A stretch of DNA of 55,239 bases from an uncultured Alphaproteobacteria bacterium (GTDB lineage: Bacteria; Pseudomonadota; Alphaproteobacteria; CAAHEQ01; UBA3637): assembly GCA_949286465.1 (NCBI GenBank), contig CASECI010000048.1, positions 1 to 55,239 of the forward strand. Reading direction: 5' to 3'. Positions within the stretch are counted from its first letter, which is position 1, and every line of letters starts with the position of its first letter. A program made the position numbers and the translations under genes. The notes under the pieces were generated by a model. The model searched no databases. It worked only from the letters and a program-made list of their open reading frames with translations, and had not been told where the DNA came from. This document shows positions 16,544 through 24,429 of this stretch, one piece after another.

Positions 16544-18213
16544 TTATCTGTCTCCTTGTCATATTCTAAAATAGTTCGGATAAATGCTTGCTCCATTGTT
16601 TCATTAGCTTCTTTTATTTCTGAAGATGTTCCTATTTTAATAGCTTGTCCCTTATAAATAAGAGCGATTCTGTCACAATATTCCGCTTCGTCCATAAAAT
16701 GAGTTGTAACCATAACAGTTACTCCTTTTTCCACCATAGCATTAATATGTTTCCAAAATTCGCGTCTTGTTAAAGGATCAACACCGCTTGTTGGTTCGTC
16801 AAGAAATAAAATCGATGGATTGTGCATAATAGAGCAAGCTAAAGCAAGACGTTGTTTGTATCCTAATGGTAAATTTCCTGCCAAATCAGAAAGATATGGC
16901 TTCAAGTTGAAGGTATCAATCATTTGTTTGATGCGCTCTTTTTGTTGGGTTCCTGTTAATCCATAAATGCCTGAGAAGAATGTTAAATTCTGTATGACGC
17001 TTAGAGGACTAAATAAAGAAAATTTTTGAGCCATATAACCAAGTTTAGAACGTGCTTTAATAGGATCTTTTCGCATGTCAATTCCTGTTATAATAGCTTT
17101 TCCGGATGTAGGTTTAGAAAGTCCGCACATCATTTTAAAGGAGGTTGATTTTCCGGCTCCATTAGGTCCAAGTAAACCAAAAATTTCACCTCGTTTGATT
17201 TTAAAATTAATGTCTTTTGCTGCAACAAATGAACCATATTTTTTGGTTAAATGATCTGCAATAATAACATCTTCTTTGGACTTTATAACTTTTATTTTCT
17301 CAGCAACGTTTGATTCACCGAGGGAAATACCTCCGAGAATATCTATAACTGCATCTTCAAAACGAGGTGATGTTGGTTTTAAAATAGACTTATATTTTTT
17401 TATAACGTTCTTATTTTTTATGACAGTCCGGACAGTATTTCCTTGCATTACAGCATCGACAATAGGTTCTTTTAAAAAATCGCGAAGTAAATGGCGCGTC
17501 TTTTTTTGGGGATCAAAAGCTAAAAAAACATGTCCTTTTTCCTTTAGCGTTAAGTCTTTAGGTTTACCATCATACAAAAGATGTCCCTCATTTAACAAGA
17601 GGACTTTGTTAAATTTTTCTGCTTCATCTAAGTAAGATGTGGACCATAAAACAGTCATTCCTTCTTTAGATAAATTATAAACCATATTCATTAACTCTTG
17701 TCTTGATAGGGGGTCTACACCGACACTGGGCTCATCTAACAATAAAAATTCAGGTTTCCCTAATAAAGCACAAGCTAATCCTAATTTTTGCTTCATCCCT
17801 CCAGATAAGTTCCCGGCAAGGCGTTGAGTGAATGGGGTAAGATTTGTTAATGAAAGGAGTGTTTCAAAAATAGAAGATTTCTCTTGAGGGGGTAATTTTT
17901 TTAAATCAGCATATAAATTTAAATTTTCTATGACAGTTAAATCTTCATATAATCCAAATTTCTGAGGCATATAGCCTATTTTTTTATGAAGTTCATCAGT
18001 CTGACTCGAAGGATTAAAACCTAGAATAGAAATTTCCCCAGACGTGGGTGTTAATAAGCCAATTAAGAGGCGAATAAGTGTTGTTTTCCCAGAACCATCA
18101 GGACCAATAAGCCCAACGATGCATCCTTTTGGAAGATTAAAATTGATAGAGTCTAAAGCAGTATTATTTTCAAATTTCTTAGTTAAATTTTTTATACAAA
18201 GAATATCAGTCAT
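16540..18213 (-). CDS. Double-NBD ABC transporter ATPase (YbhF-like)
   Basis: A 557-residue cytosolic ATPase with two nucleotide-binding domains. NBD1 has Walker A GPDGSGKTT (Gly37-Thr45), signature LSGGMKQKLG and Walker B LLLDEPSVGVDP. NBD2 has Walker A GPNGAGKST, a signature degraded to LPLGYKQRLA (the canonical SGG is PLG), and Walker B LFLDEPTSGVDP with H-loop TTHFMDEAE. In NBD1 the H-loop His is replaced (STSYLDEAE), as in YbhF-type proteins, so the two sites are probably unequal. It drives the two downstream permeases. Coupled by ATGA to the permease and abutting the HlyD gene. Confidence 0.9.
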   Translation of the reverse strand: MTDILCIKNLTKKFENNTALDSINFNLPKGCIVGLIGPDGSGKTTLIRLLIGLLTPTSGEISILGFNPSSQTDELHKKIGYMPQKFGLYEDLTVIENLNLYADLKKLPPQEKSSIFETLLSLTNLTPFTQRLAGNLSGGMKQKLGLACALLGKPEFLLLDEPSVGVDPLSRQELMNMVYNLSKEGMTVLWSTSYLDEAEKFNKVLLLNEGHLLYDGKPKDLTLKEKGHVFLAFDPQKKTRHLLRDFLKEPIVDAVMQGNTVRTVIKNKNVIKKYKSILKPTSPRFEDAVIDILGGISLGESNVAEKIKVIKSKEDVIIADHLTKKYGSFVAAKDINFKIKRGEIFGLLGPNGAGKSTSFKMMCGLSKPTSGKAIITGIDMRKDPIKARSKLGYMAQKFSLFSPLSVIQNLTFFSGIYGLTGTQQKERIKQMIDTFNLKPYLSDLAGNLPLGYKQRLALACSIMHNPSILFLDEPTSGVDPLTRREFWKHINAMVEKGVTVMVTTHFMDEAEYCDRIALIYKGQAIKIGTSSEIKEANETMEQAFIRTILEYDKETDK

Positions 18214-19065
18214 TTATTCCACTTTGATAGTAACAGGCATTCCTTGTTTTAAAAAATCATCAGCATCATCTATAATTATTCGAGTTCGATAGACAAGATC
18301 TGTTCGTAAAGTCGTTGTTTCAATGTTTTTGGGTGTGAATTCAGCCTGAGGAGAAATGAAACCAATATGGCCATTGTAAATTTTGTCTGTAGAGTCTGTA
18401 GTAATCTTGACCGGAGTACCAATTTTAAATTTTCCTAGTTCTGTTTCTTGAATATAAGCTCTGACCCACATTTCTTCGTTGAGAGAGAGAGTATAAACTG
18501 GGGTTCCAGCTGCAACCATAGATCCTGGTTCTTGTATTCTAACAAGCATGATTCCATTACTTGGAGCATACAATTTTGTATCATCATAGGCTGTTTGAGC
18601 TTCGGCAACAACAGATTCCATATAGGCAACATTTGATATAGCTTCATCTCTTGCTGCAAGAATATTATCACATTCTTGTTGAGAAATTGTATCTGTTTTA
18701 CACAACTCAATATTACGTTTGTATCTTCGTTCTGCATTATGTAATTGTACTTTTGATTGTTCTAGCTGTGCTTTTGCTTGGTTCAATTTATTTAGTATAG
18801 GAATATCATCTAAGCAAGCAACTAAATCACCAGAATGAATAATATTTCCTTCTTCGAAAAGCATGTTTTTTAGTCGACCATCGACACGGAAAGAAAGATT
18901 CACTTGTCGTATGTCTATGTTTCCATATAATGTTATTATGTTGTTATCTTTAGAATTAAAAAATGATTTTGTTTCTAATGCAGTAAAAATAGCAATACAT
19001 AAAAATAATAGCATGAATGTTAAGAGGTATTTTTTCTTCTTGAAATCTTTTTTTTCATTCATCAT
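18214..19065 (-). CDS. HlyD/membrane-fusion subunit of efflux operon (YbhG-like)
   Basis: A 283-residue periplasmic adaptor. A basic N-terminus (MMNEKKDFKKKK) is followed by one membrane segment (YLLTFMLLFLCIAIFTAL), a biotinyl-lipoyl half (IDIRQVNLSFRVDGRL...GDLVACLD), a helical hairpin of about 60 residues (QAKAQLEQSKVQLHNAERRYKRN) and the second lipoyl half plus beta-barrel (LYAPSNGIMLVRIQEPGSMV). It would link the ABC-2 permeases to an outer-membrane channel, which is not encoded here. AAGGAG precedes ATG 19065. It is the first gene of a four-gene minus-strand operon with the order adaptor, ATPase, permease, permease. Confidence 0.9.
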   Translation of the reverse strand: MMNEKKDFKKKKYLLTFMLLFLCIAIFTALETKSFFNSKDNNIITLYGNIDIRQVNLSFRVDGRLKNMLFEEGNIIHSGDLVACLDDIPILNKLNQAKAQLEQSKVQLHNAERRYKRNIELCKTDTISQQECDNILAARDEAISNVAYMESVVAEAQTAYDDTKLYAPSNGIMLVRIQEPGSMVAAGTPVYTLSLNEEMWVRAYIQETELGKFKIGTPVKITTDSTDKIYNGHIGFISPQAEFTPKNIETTTLRTDLVYRTRIIIDDADDFLKQGMPVTIKVE

Positions 19066-19085
19066 GTTTTATCTCCTTATCAGAA

Positions 19086-19115
19086 AGCATAGCATAATTT
19101 CTTTATGTTTTCCAA
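19086..19115 (-). promoter_or_regulatory. Possible promoter of the efflux operon
   Basis: On the minus strand TTGGAA (19110-19115), 18 bases, TATGCT (19086-19091), about 20 bases before the HlyD start. AGCATA occurs twice in tandem on the plus strand here (19086-19096). I see no operator palindrome for a local repressor. Confidence 0.3.
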
Positions 19116-19218
19116 GATATTGTTTATAAAACTTTTAAAAGTAATAGTTGTTTTTTCTTCTGTTTCGTGTTTAATAAGAAAGAGTGAGAGAAGAATAAAA
19201 ATAAAAAAAAGAGAAAGT

Positions 19219-20031
19219 ATGAAGAGAAAAACCAAGAAAAATATAAAATATGTTAGCTTATTTCTAGTATCTATTTTGTTAATTTACTTTTTAGGACTGT
19301 ATTTTATACAGGATTATTTAATTTTTTACCCTGATAAAAATTATCAAAGTCCAAAAGATATCGGTTGGACACAGTATCAAGAACATCCATTGATGATGCA
19401 AGATGGGACAGAGATTATGACTTGGTATGCTAAGGGAAATGTGGATAAGCCAGCAGTATTATATTTTCATGGAAATGCTTCTCAAAATGCAGTATTTGCA
19501 CCATATTTAAAAACGTACTTAGATAAAGGATATACAGTTATGATACCAGAATATCGAGGTTTTGGAAATACACCAGGAAGAACGACCGAGGAAAATATGT
19601 TTTCTGATGCAACAGAAGTCTATGATTTTCTGAAAGAGGAGGGGTATTCAAAAGTTATTGTTCATGGTTTTTCTTTTGGGTGTGCAGTTGCACTAGGATT
19701 AACTCAGAATAGAATGCCAGATGCGTTGGTATTGGAAGCCCCTTTTGCTTCTTTAAAACAGTTAGTGCAAGAGACGAAACTTCCTTTTGCAGGCATTATA
19801 TTAAAATCACCTTTTGAATCAGATAGTTATATTCGATATGTAACTTGTCCATTATTAATTTTACATGGGACAAAAGATAAAACAATTCCTATTCATCATG
19901 GAAAGAAACTTTTTACTTTAGCAACATCGCAAGATAAAACTTTTTTAGAAATTCCAGAAGGGACTCATTTTCTTTATAAAAAAGGTTCTCCAGAACTTAT
20001 AGAAAAATGGATATCTCAACGTTTTAATTAA
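19219..20031 (+). CDS. Membrane-anchored alpha/beta hydrolase (paralogue B)
   Basis: A 270-residue hydrolase. I start it at ATG 19219, preceded by GAGAAAG, because the sequence from here aligns end to end with paralogue A at 13521; an in-frame upstream ATG (19105) would add 38 residues with no counterpart. The N-terminal anchor spans residues 11-31. The triad is Ser152 (GFSFG), Asp220 (HGTKDKTIP) and His250 (EGTHF). Shared blocks with paralogue A include EYRGFG, EENMFSDA, FSFGCAV, SLKQLV and PLLILHGTKD, so the two arose by duplication. It is divergent from the efflux operon. Confidence 0.85.
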   Translation: MKRKTKKNIKYVSLFLVSILLIYFLGLYFIQDYLIFYPDKNYQSPKDIGWTQYQEHPLMMQDGTEIMTWYAKGNVDKPAVLYFHGNASQNAVFAPYLKTYLDKGYTVMIPEYRGFGNTPGRTTEENMFSDATEVYDFLKEEGYSKVIVHGFSFGCAVALGLTQNRMPDALVLEAPFASLKQLVQETKLPFAGIILKSPFESDSYIRYVTCPLLILHGTKDKTIPIHHGKKLFTLATSQDKTFLEIPEGTHFLYKKGSPELIEKWISQRFN

Positions 20032-20485
20032 AATGAGGCGGCCTCCCTTTTAGTGTATCTTGTTTCCACTTTTCTTTTAGTGTAAGTCGATAAGCTTTAA
20101 AAACAGGAAGTTTTTTGTAAAAACTACCATTATAAAATTTAATTTGAGTAGTAAAAGGAGGGAGATTTTTTAAAATATTTCTTAAATGTTTATTCAGTGT
20201 TTTTTCAGTTAAATGAACTTTATGAAATCGGAAAGTGTACTCCTTAGTATATTCGAAAAACAGATGAATAAGCCATACTAAATGTTGTGGATTTTCTTGA
20301 GCCCATTTAATACAAGGATGATTTAAATAAGCTGCTTTGTAAAGTTTTTTCGTTTTATCATTGTACTTTGTTCTTAAGACGGTAGAAATAATCTGGCCGG
20401 TTTCGACAATCATTTTATTAAGGCGTACATTGTCTAAAGTACGAGCACAAATAGTAGGATTAGAATGAACGACAAAAATATTCAT
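20024..20485 (-). CDS. Phage-type hypothetical protein (MNIF family)
   Basis: A 153-residue basic protein. The opening MNIFVVHSNPTICARTLDNVRLNKMIVETGQIISTVL and the later NHPCIKWAQENPQHLVWLIHLFFEYTKEYTFRFHKVH resemble an uncharacterised family I recall from phages and scattered bacteria, with conserved D-x-x-x-x-K-M-I-x-E-x-x-Q and HPC-x-x-W motifs. I know no established function. There is no signal peptide or membrane helix and no clear ribosome site before ATG 20485. Its stop overlaps the end of hydrolase B by eight bases. No other phage gene is nearby, so it looks like a stray acquisition or domesticated gene. Confidence 0.6.
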   Translation of the reverse strand: MNIFVVHSNPTICARTLDNVRLNKMIVETGQIISTVLRTKYNDKTKKLYKAAYLNHPCIKWAQENPQHLVWLIHLFFEYTKEYTFRFHKVHLTEKTLNKHLRNILKNLPPFTTQIKFYNGSFYKKLPVFKAYRLTLKEKWKQDTLKGRPPHFN

Positions 20486-20574
20486 AATATATAAATAGTT
20501 CTTTAAAAGAAAATAGAAAGTATTTGAAAAATATTTTTAAGACAGTTGGTTAAGCTTACAGGGAAAAAAAGAAC

Positions 20575-20602
20575 TTGAAAGCTGTTTCTTTTATGATAAA
20601 AT
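20575..20602 (+). promoter_or_regulatory. Predicted promoter of valS
   Basis: TTGAAA (20575-20580), 16 bases, TAAAAT (20597-20602), followed by an AGAGGA ribosome site (20629-20634) before ATG 20640. I see no T-box or attenuator structure in the leader of about 30 bases. Confidence 0.5.
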
Positions 20603-20639
20603 GCAAATCTTCATAATGTTTAGAATATAGAGGATTATT

Positions 20640-23252
20640 ATGACGGCGTATAAGGAAATAAAAAAACTAGATGATAAATATAATGCATCAGATATTGAAA
20701 AGAGATGCTTGGAATTTTGGGAAAAAGACAATACATATAAGTTTGATGAAACAGCGAGCAGAGAAAATACATATGTTGTTGATACGCCGCCTCCAACAGT
20801 TTCCGGTTCTTTGCATGTTGGTCATATTATGAGTTATACGCAAACAGACGTCAAAGTTCGTTATCAACGAATGAAGGGAAAGTCTGTTTTTTATCCAATT
20901 GGTTGGGATGACAATGGATTGCCGACAGAACGACGAGTTCAAAATTACTTTAATATTGCATGTAATCCAAATCTTCCATACGATGCAACGTTTAAAGCAG
21001 TCCATGATCCTAAAAATGATGGGAAACGGGTAGAGGTTTCTCGTAAGAATTTTATTGAAGCTTGTGAAATTCTAACAACAGAAGATGAAAAAGCTTTTGA
21101 AGATATTTTCCGTCAAATAGGTCATTCTTATGATTGGAACTTAAAATATACAACGATTAGTCCTTTAGCGATTAAAGTTTCCCAAGAATCGTTTTTAGAT
21201 TTAGTTAAAAAAGGAATAGCTTATTCTGTTGAAGCTCCAACGATGTGGGATGTGACTTTCCAATCTGCGGTCGCTCAAGCGGAAATAGAGGATCGTGAGG
21301 TAGATGGTTTTTTCCATGATATTCAATTTGGGGTAGAAGGAGAACCAGATGTTCACTTTACAATAGCGACGACACGGCCAGAATTTTTACCAGCGTGTAT
21401 TGCTGTTGTTGCTCATCCAGATGATGTTAGATACCAGAAATATTTTGGAAAAAAGGCAATAGTTCCTTTGTTCGATATTCCAGTACCAATTGTTCCCTCG
21501 GAGCATGCCGAGATGGATAAGGGAACGGGAATTATGATGGTTTGTACGTTTGGTGATGCGGCAGACGTTGCTTGGTGGAAACAATCTGGTTTGCCGATTA
21601 AGCAAATTGTCGGATTAGATGGTCGTATTTTGCCTAATGAATACGGTGTTGAACCTTTTGTTAGTCTAAATCCTGAAAAGGCCGCCGCTTATTATGAGCA
21701 AATTGTTGGTTTAAAGATGAAAGATGCACGTTCTCAAATAGTTGAATTTTTAAGAGAAAGTGGTGATTTGCTTTCAGAGCCAAAACCTATTAAACATCCA
21801 GTAAAATTCTATGAAAAAGGCACTTTACCACTAGAGTTTGTTTCTAGCCGTCAGTGGTTTATTAAAATTTTGGATTATAAAAAGGAATTGGTAGAAGCAG
21901 GACGGGAAATTAAATGGTTCCCAAGTCATATGCAAACTCGATATGAAACTTGGGTTGATGGATTAAATCAAGAGTGGTGTATTTCTCGGCAGCGTTTCTT
22001 TGGTGTGCCTTTCCCTATTTGGTATAAATTAGATGAAAATGGAAATCCAAATTATAAGGAACCTCTTTTTGCTACACCAGAACAGCTGCCTGTAGATCCA
22101 ATGACGGATGTTCCAGCTGGTTATACAGAAGAAATGAGAGGTAAGCCAAACGGATTTATTGGTGAGAAGGATATTATGGATACATGGGCAACATCTTCTT
22201 TGACCCCACAAATTGCTATGGCTTTTGCACCAAAAGGACATCATTTATCTTTACCATTTGATGTTCGGCCTCAAGCACACGATATTATTAGGACATGGGC
22301 TTTTTATACGATTATGAAGGCTTGGGCTCATGACAAGACTATTCCTTGGAAAGAAGCTCATATCAGTGGATTTGTTTTAGATCCAGATCGTAAGAAGATG
22401 AGTAAATCTAAGGGAAATGTTGTAACTCCAATGTACCTTTTGGAAAAGTATTCTTCTGATGCTGTTCGTTATTGGGCAGCACGAGCAAAACTTGGGATTG
22501 ATATTGCTTTTGAAGAGCAAATTATGGAACAGGGTAAAAAACTGACCATGAAAATGTTCAATGCAACAAAGTTTGTATATATGATGGTTCAAAATTCAGG
22601 AATTGACTTGAATATAGACTATACAAAAACAATTACAAATCCTTTAGATAAAGCATGGGTTGCGAAGTTAATGGAGACAGTTAAGACTTCTACAAAAGCA
22701 TTTGAAATAAATGACTATTCTTTTGCTTTAGAAATGACAGAAAAATGTTTCTGGGACTTCTGTGATAACTATTTGGAAATTATTAAGGGAAGAGCGTATA
22801 GTTCAGATTCTGTCTCGGCTGTATCAAGCTTAATGTTAACAATAGATACATTTGCTAAATTATTTGCTCCATTTACACCATTTATGGCAGAAGAAATTTA
22901 TGCAACGCGTCCATGGGGTAAAGGTGAGGAATCTGTTCATGTAACGGCTTTCCCTTCAGTAGCAGATTATGAAATAATTGCCGGTAATGCAGAAGTGTAT
23001 GATAAAACTGTTGCTTTAGTCGAAATGGTTCGAAAAGTGAAAGCAGAAGAGAAAAGATCTCTACGTACGCCTGTAGTTGCTTTGACTGTGTCAGCTAATG
23101 AGCGTAGCATAGATTTATTAAAACAAGCATTAACAGATATAGAGAATGCTTTAAATGTCAAAGATAGCAATCTTACATTAGAAGCGCATTCAGATGAAAT
23201 TGCCGTAACGAACTGTGTGCTCGGTGAAGATGAAAAGAAAGTCAAAGCCTAA
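20640..23252 (+). CDS. valS: Valyl-tRNA synthetase, archaeal/Rickettsia type
   Basis: An 870-residue class I synthetase that charges tRNA-Val and edits Thr-tRNA. The HIGH motif is HVGH (His59-His62) in TPPPTVSGSLHVGHIMSYTQTD, and KMSKS is Lys586-Ser590. The segment PIGWDDNGLPTERRVQ and the loose linker before KMSKS resemble the archaeal-type ValRS that Rickettsia also has, rather than the E. coli type. The CP1 editing domain lies at about 200-340 (TTRPEFLPACIAVVAHPDD). The C-terminus lacks the long coiled-coil arm typical of bacterial ValRS, ending soon after the anticodon-binding helices. Own promoter upstream, strong terminator downstream. Confidence 0.95.
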   Translation: MTAYKEIKKLDDKYNASDIEKRCLEFWEKDNTYKFDETASRENTYVVDTPPPTVSGSLHVGHIMSYTQTDVKVRYQRMKGKSVFYPIGWDDNGLPTERRVQNYFNIACNPNLPYDATFKAVHDPKNDGKRVEVSRKNFIEACEILTTEDEKAFEDIFRQIGHSYDWNLKYTTISPLAIKVSQESFLDLVKKGIAYSVEAPTMWDVTFQSAVAQAEIEDREVDGFFHDIQFGVEGEPDVHFTIATTRPEFLPACIAVVAHPDDVRYQKYFGKKAIVPLFDIPVPIVPSEHAEMDKGTGIMMVCTFGDAADVAWWKQSGLPIKQIVGLDGRILPNEYGVEPFVSLNPEKAAAYYEQIVGLKMKDARSQIVEFLRESGDLLSEPKPIKHPVKFYEKGTLPLEFVSSRQWFIKILDYKKELVEAGREIKWFPSHMQTRYETWVDGLNQEWCISRQRFFGVPFPIWYKLDENGNPNYKEPLFATPEQLPVDPMTDVPAGYTEEMRGKPNGFIGEKDIMDTWATSSLTPQIAMAFAPKGHHLSLPFDVRPQAHDIIRTWAFYTIMKAWAHDKTIPWKEAHISGFVLDPDRKKMSKSKGNVVTPMYLLEKYSSDAVRYWAARAKLGIDIAFEEQIMEQGKKLTMKMFNATKFVYMMVQNSGIDLNIDYTKTITNPLDKAWVAKLMETVKTSTKAFEINDYSFALEMTEKCFWDFCDNYLEIIKGRAYSSDSVSAVSSLMLTIDTFAKLFAPFTPFMAEEIYATRPWGKGEESVHVTAFPSVADYEIIAGNAEVYDKTVALVEMVRKVKAEEKRSLRTPVVALTVSANERSIDLLKQALTDIENALNVKDSNLTLEAHSDEIAVTNCVLGEDEKKVKA

Positions 23253-23271
23253 CTTTGGCAAAGGAGATTTT

Positions 23272-23306
23272 AAAAAGCACTCTGACATCACAGAGTGCTT
23301 TTTTGT
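23272..23306 (+). terminator. Rho-independent terminator of valS
   Basis: A 13-bp stem AAAAAGCACTCTG (23272-23284) with its complement at 23291-23303, a six-base loop and a T-run. It isolates valS from the poly-G promoter 38 bases downstream. Confidence 0.88.
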
Positions 23307-23341
23307 TAAATATAATAAGGAGTAATATTTTATAAAAAATC

Positions 23342-23372
23342 TTGACTCTGGGGGGGGGGGGTATGATATAAT
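23342..23372 (+). promoter_or_regulatory. Promoter with a G12 homopolymer in the spacer (phase-variation candidate)
   Basis: TTGACT (23342-23347) is followed by CT, twelve consecutive G (23350-23361), then TATGATATAATA. Two overlapping -10 boxes are possible: TATGAT (23362-23367) with a 14-base spacer or TATAAT (23367-23372) with a 19-base spacer. Neither is the optimal 17, but loss of two G or gain of three would give 17. Homopolymeric G or C tracts in exactly this place switch surface-protein promoters such as Neisseria porA and opc by slippage. AAGGAG (23415-23420) and ATG 23428 follow. The next gene downstream is the 228-residue unknown. Confidence 0.75.
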
Positions 23373-23427
23373 AAAAATAGGAAATGAAAAGTTTATTATT
23401 TTAAAAGTCATAGAAAGGAGTTAGGAA

Positions 23428-24114
23428 ATGATTTTAGATGTTTTAAGAAAAATTGTTCGTTCGACGCAACAGAAGCCAGCACAGGATGTCATAAAAGATA
23501 ATCCTGCAATTTCGGAATACCGAAAATTGGATGACCGCCAATTAGCTTTTGCATTAGTCGAGATGTACAATACGGTCGGTACAATCGGGTTAAATTGTAA
23601 GAAAGGGATTTCTTCTGATCAAAAAACGCAAGATTACTTAAAAGAAGTTGCGCAGTACGCGCCGGCTTTAGTTGCTGTGGCACAAGAACGGGCAAAAGTC
23701 AAAGGCATTAAGGTGCCGAACTATGAGCCATCCAAATTAATGAGTTTTCCTCTTACTCTCGGCAATGGTATTTTGGGGGCTTGTGAAACACGTTTATTGG
23801 AACTTTGTAGTGTTTTTCCGGGAGTAGACAAAGATTTTGCCGAACGGAATAAAGCATGGAGAGATGGTAAAGATTTCGTGCAGTCCTTGGGGGAAAGTAG
23901 AAAATTGGTAGAAAAGCCATATTCTAATATTGAGGAGTGTGGTTCCGGTTATCCTTTTTATATCGATTACCCTTATAATAGAGGCGATGGCTATAGTATT
24001 TATAACATTGAACCTTTTACAAAGCCTGGAAAAATGTCATCGATAGGTATTTACTCCGAACAGGAAATGGCTATTAGGCGAGCTCGGATTGAAAGAGCTT
24101 GCAGAAATCTGTAG
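23428..24114 (+). CDS. Protein of unknown function behind the poly-G promoter
   Basis: A 228-residue protein I do not recognise. It has no signal peptide or membrane helix. The first two thirds are predicted helical (LDDRQLAFALVEMYNTVGTIGLNC, QDYLKEVAQYAPALVAVAQERAKVKG), and the last third is rich in Tyr, Gly and Pro (SGYPFYIDYPYNRGDGYSIYNIEPF). Codon use is noticeably richer in GCG, CCG, ACG and CGG than in the surrounding AT-rich genes, which suggests a separate origin. It has a good AAGGAG ribosome site. Its stop (TAG 24112) is followed in the same frame by a second stop and then a beta-barrel remnant, as if inserted into or fused beside a surface-protein gene. Confidence 0.7.
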   Translation: MILDVLRKIVRSTQQKPAQDVIKDNPAISEYRKLDDRQLAFALVEMYNTVGTIGLNCKKGISSDQKTQDYLKEVAQYAPALVAVAQERAKVKGIKVPNYEPSKLMSFPLTLGNGILGACETRLLELCSVFPGVDKDFAERNKAWRDGKDFVQSLGESRKLVEKPYSNIEECGSGYPFYIDYPYNRGDGYSIYNIEPFTKPGKMSSIGIYSEQEMAIRRARIERACRNL

Positions 24115-24123
24115 ATGGAATGA

Positions 24124-24372
24124 CGAAAAAGAAAAGTTCGTTTGACTGCAACATATAATTTGGTTTCAGACAATGCTAATACGACGGTTGTTATGGGAAC
24201 GGGGTATTACACGACTTCTGGTAAGCGGTTGCCTCGTTTCGGTGTTGAAGCTGGGGTTGGTGTGACCATGAATGTATTTGATGCTTTAGATGTTAGCTTG
24301 GATTACGATGCTGGTATTCGTCGTGACTATACAAGCCATACAGGAACTGTTAAGTTCAAGTACAATTTCTAA
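24124..24372 (+). pseudogene. C-terminal remnant of an autotransporter-like beta barrel
   Basis: In the frame after TGA 24121-24123 the sequence reads RKRKVRLTATYNLVSDNAN and onward for 82 codons to TAA. It shows alternating polar and hydrophobic strands, the block RFGVEAGVGVTMNVFDALDVSLDY, then GIRRDYTSHTGTVKFKYNF with a terminal Phe. That is the pattern of the last three or four strands of an autotransporter barrel and its C-terminal Phe insertion signal. A barrel needs about 250-280 residues and an export signal, both absent, and only a TTG at 24142 without ribosome site could start it. I call it the leftover 3' end of a lost surface-protein gene. Confidence 0.7.
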
Positions 24373-24397
24373 TATAAGTAAAACCTTGCACTTAAAG

Positions 24398-24425
24398 AAG
24401 GTCCTCTAAAAAAGAGGACCTTTTT
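24398..24425 (+). terminator. Rho-independent terminator
   Basis: An 8-bp G+C-containing stem (GGTCCTCT 24400-24407 with AGAGGACC 24413-24420), a short A loop and TTTTT. It ends the transcript from the poly-G promoter. Confidence 0.85.
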
Positions 24426-24429
24426 ATTA

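Noticed and set aside
19105..19218. Upstream ATG extending hydrolase B by 38 residues
   Set aside because: The added basic/hydrophobic stretch has no counterpart in paralogue A, and ATG 19219 has a suitable purine-rich site.
23190..23411. Minus-strand open frame across the valS terminator and poly-G promoter
   Set aside because: It consists of Phe/Ser-rich antisense of a terminator and promoter, without a ribosome site.
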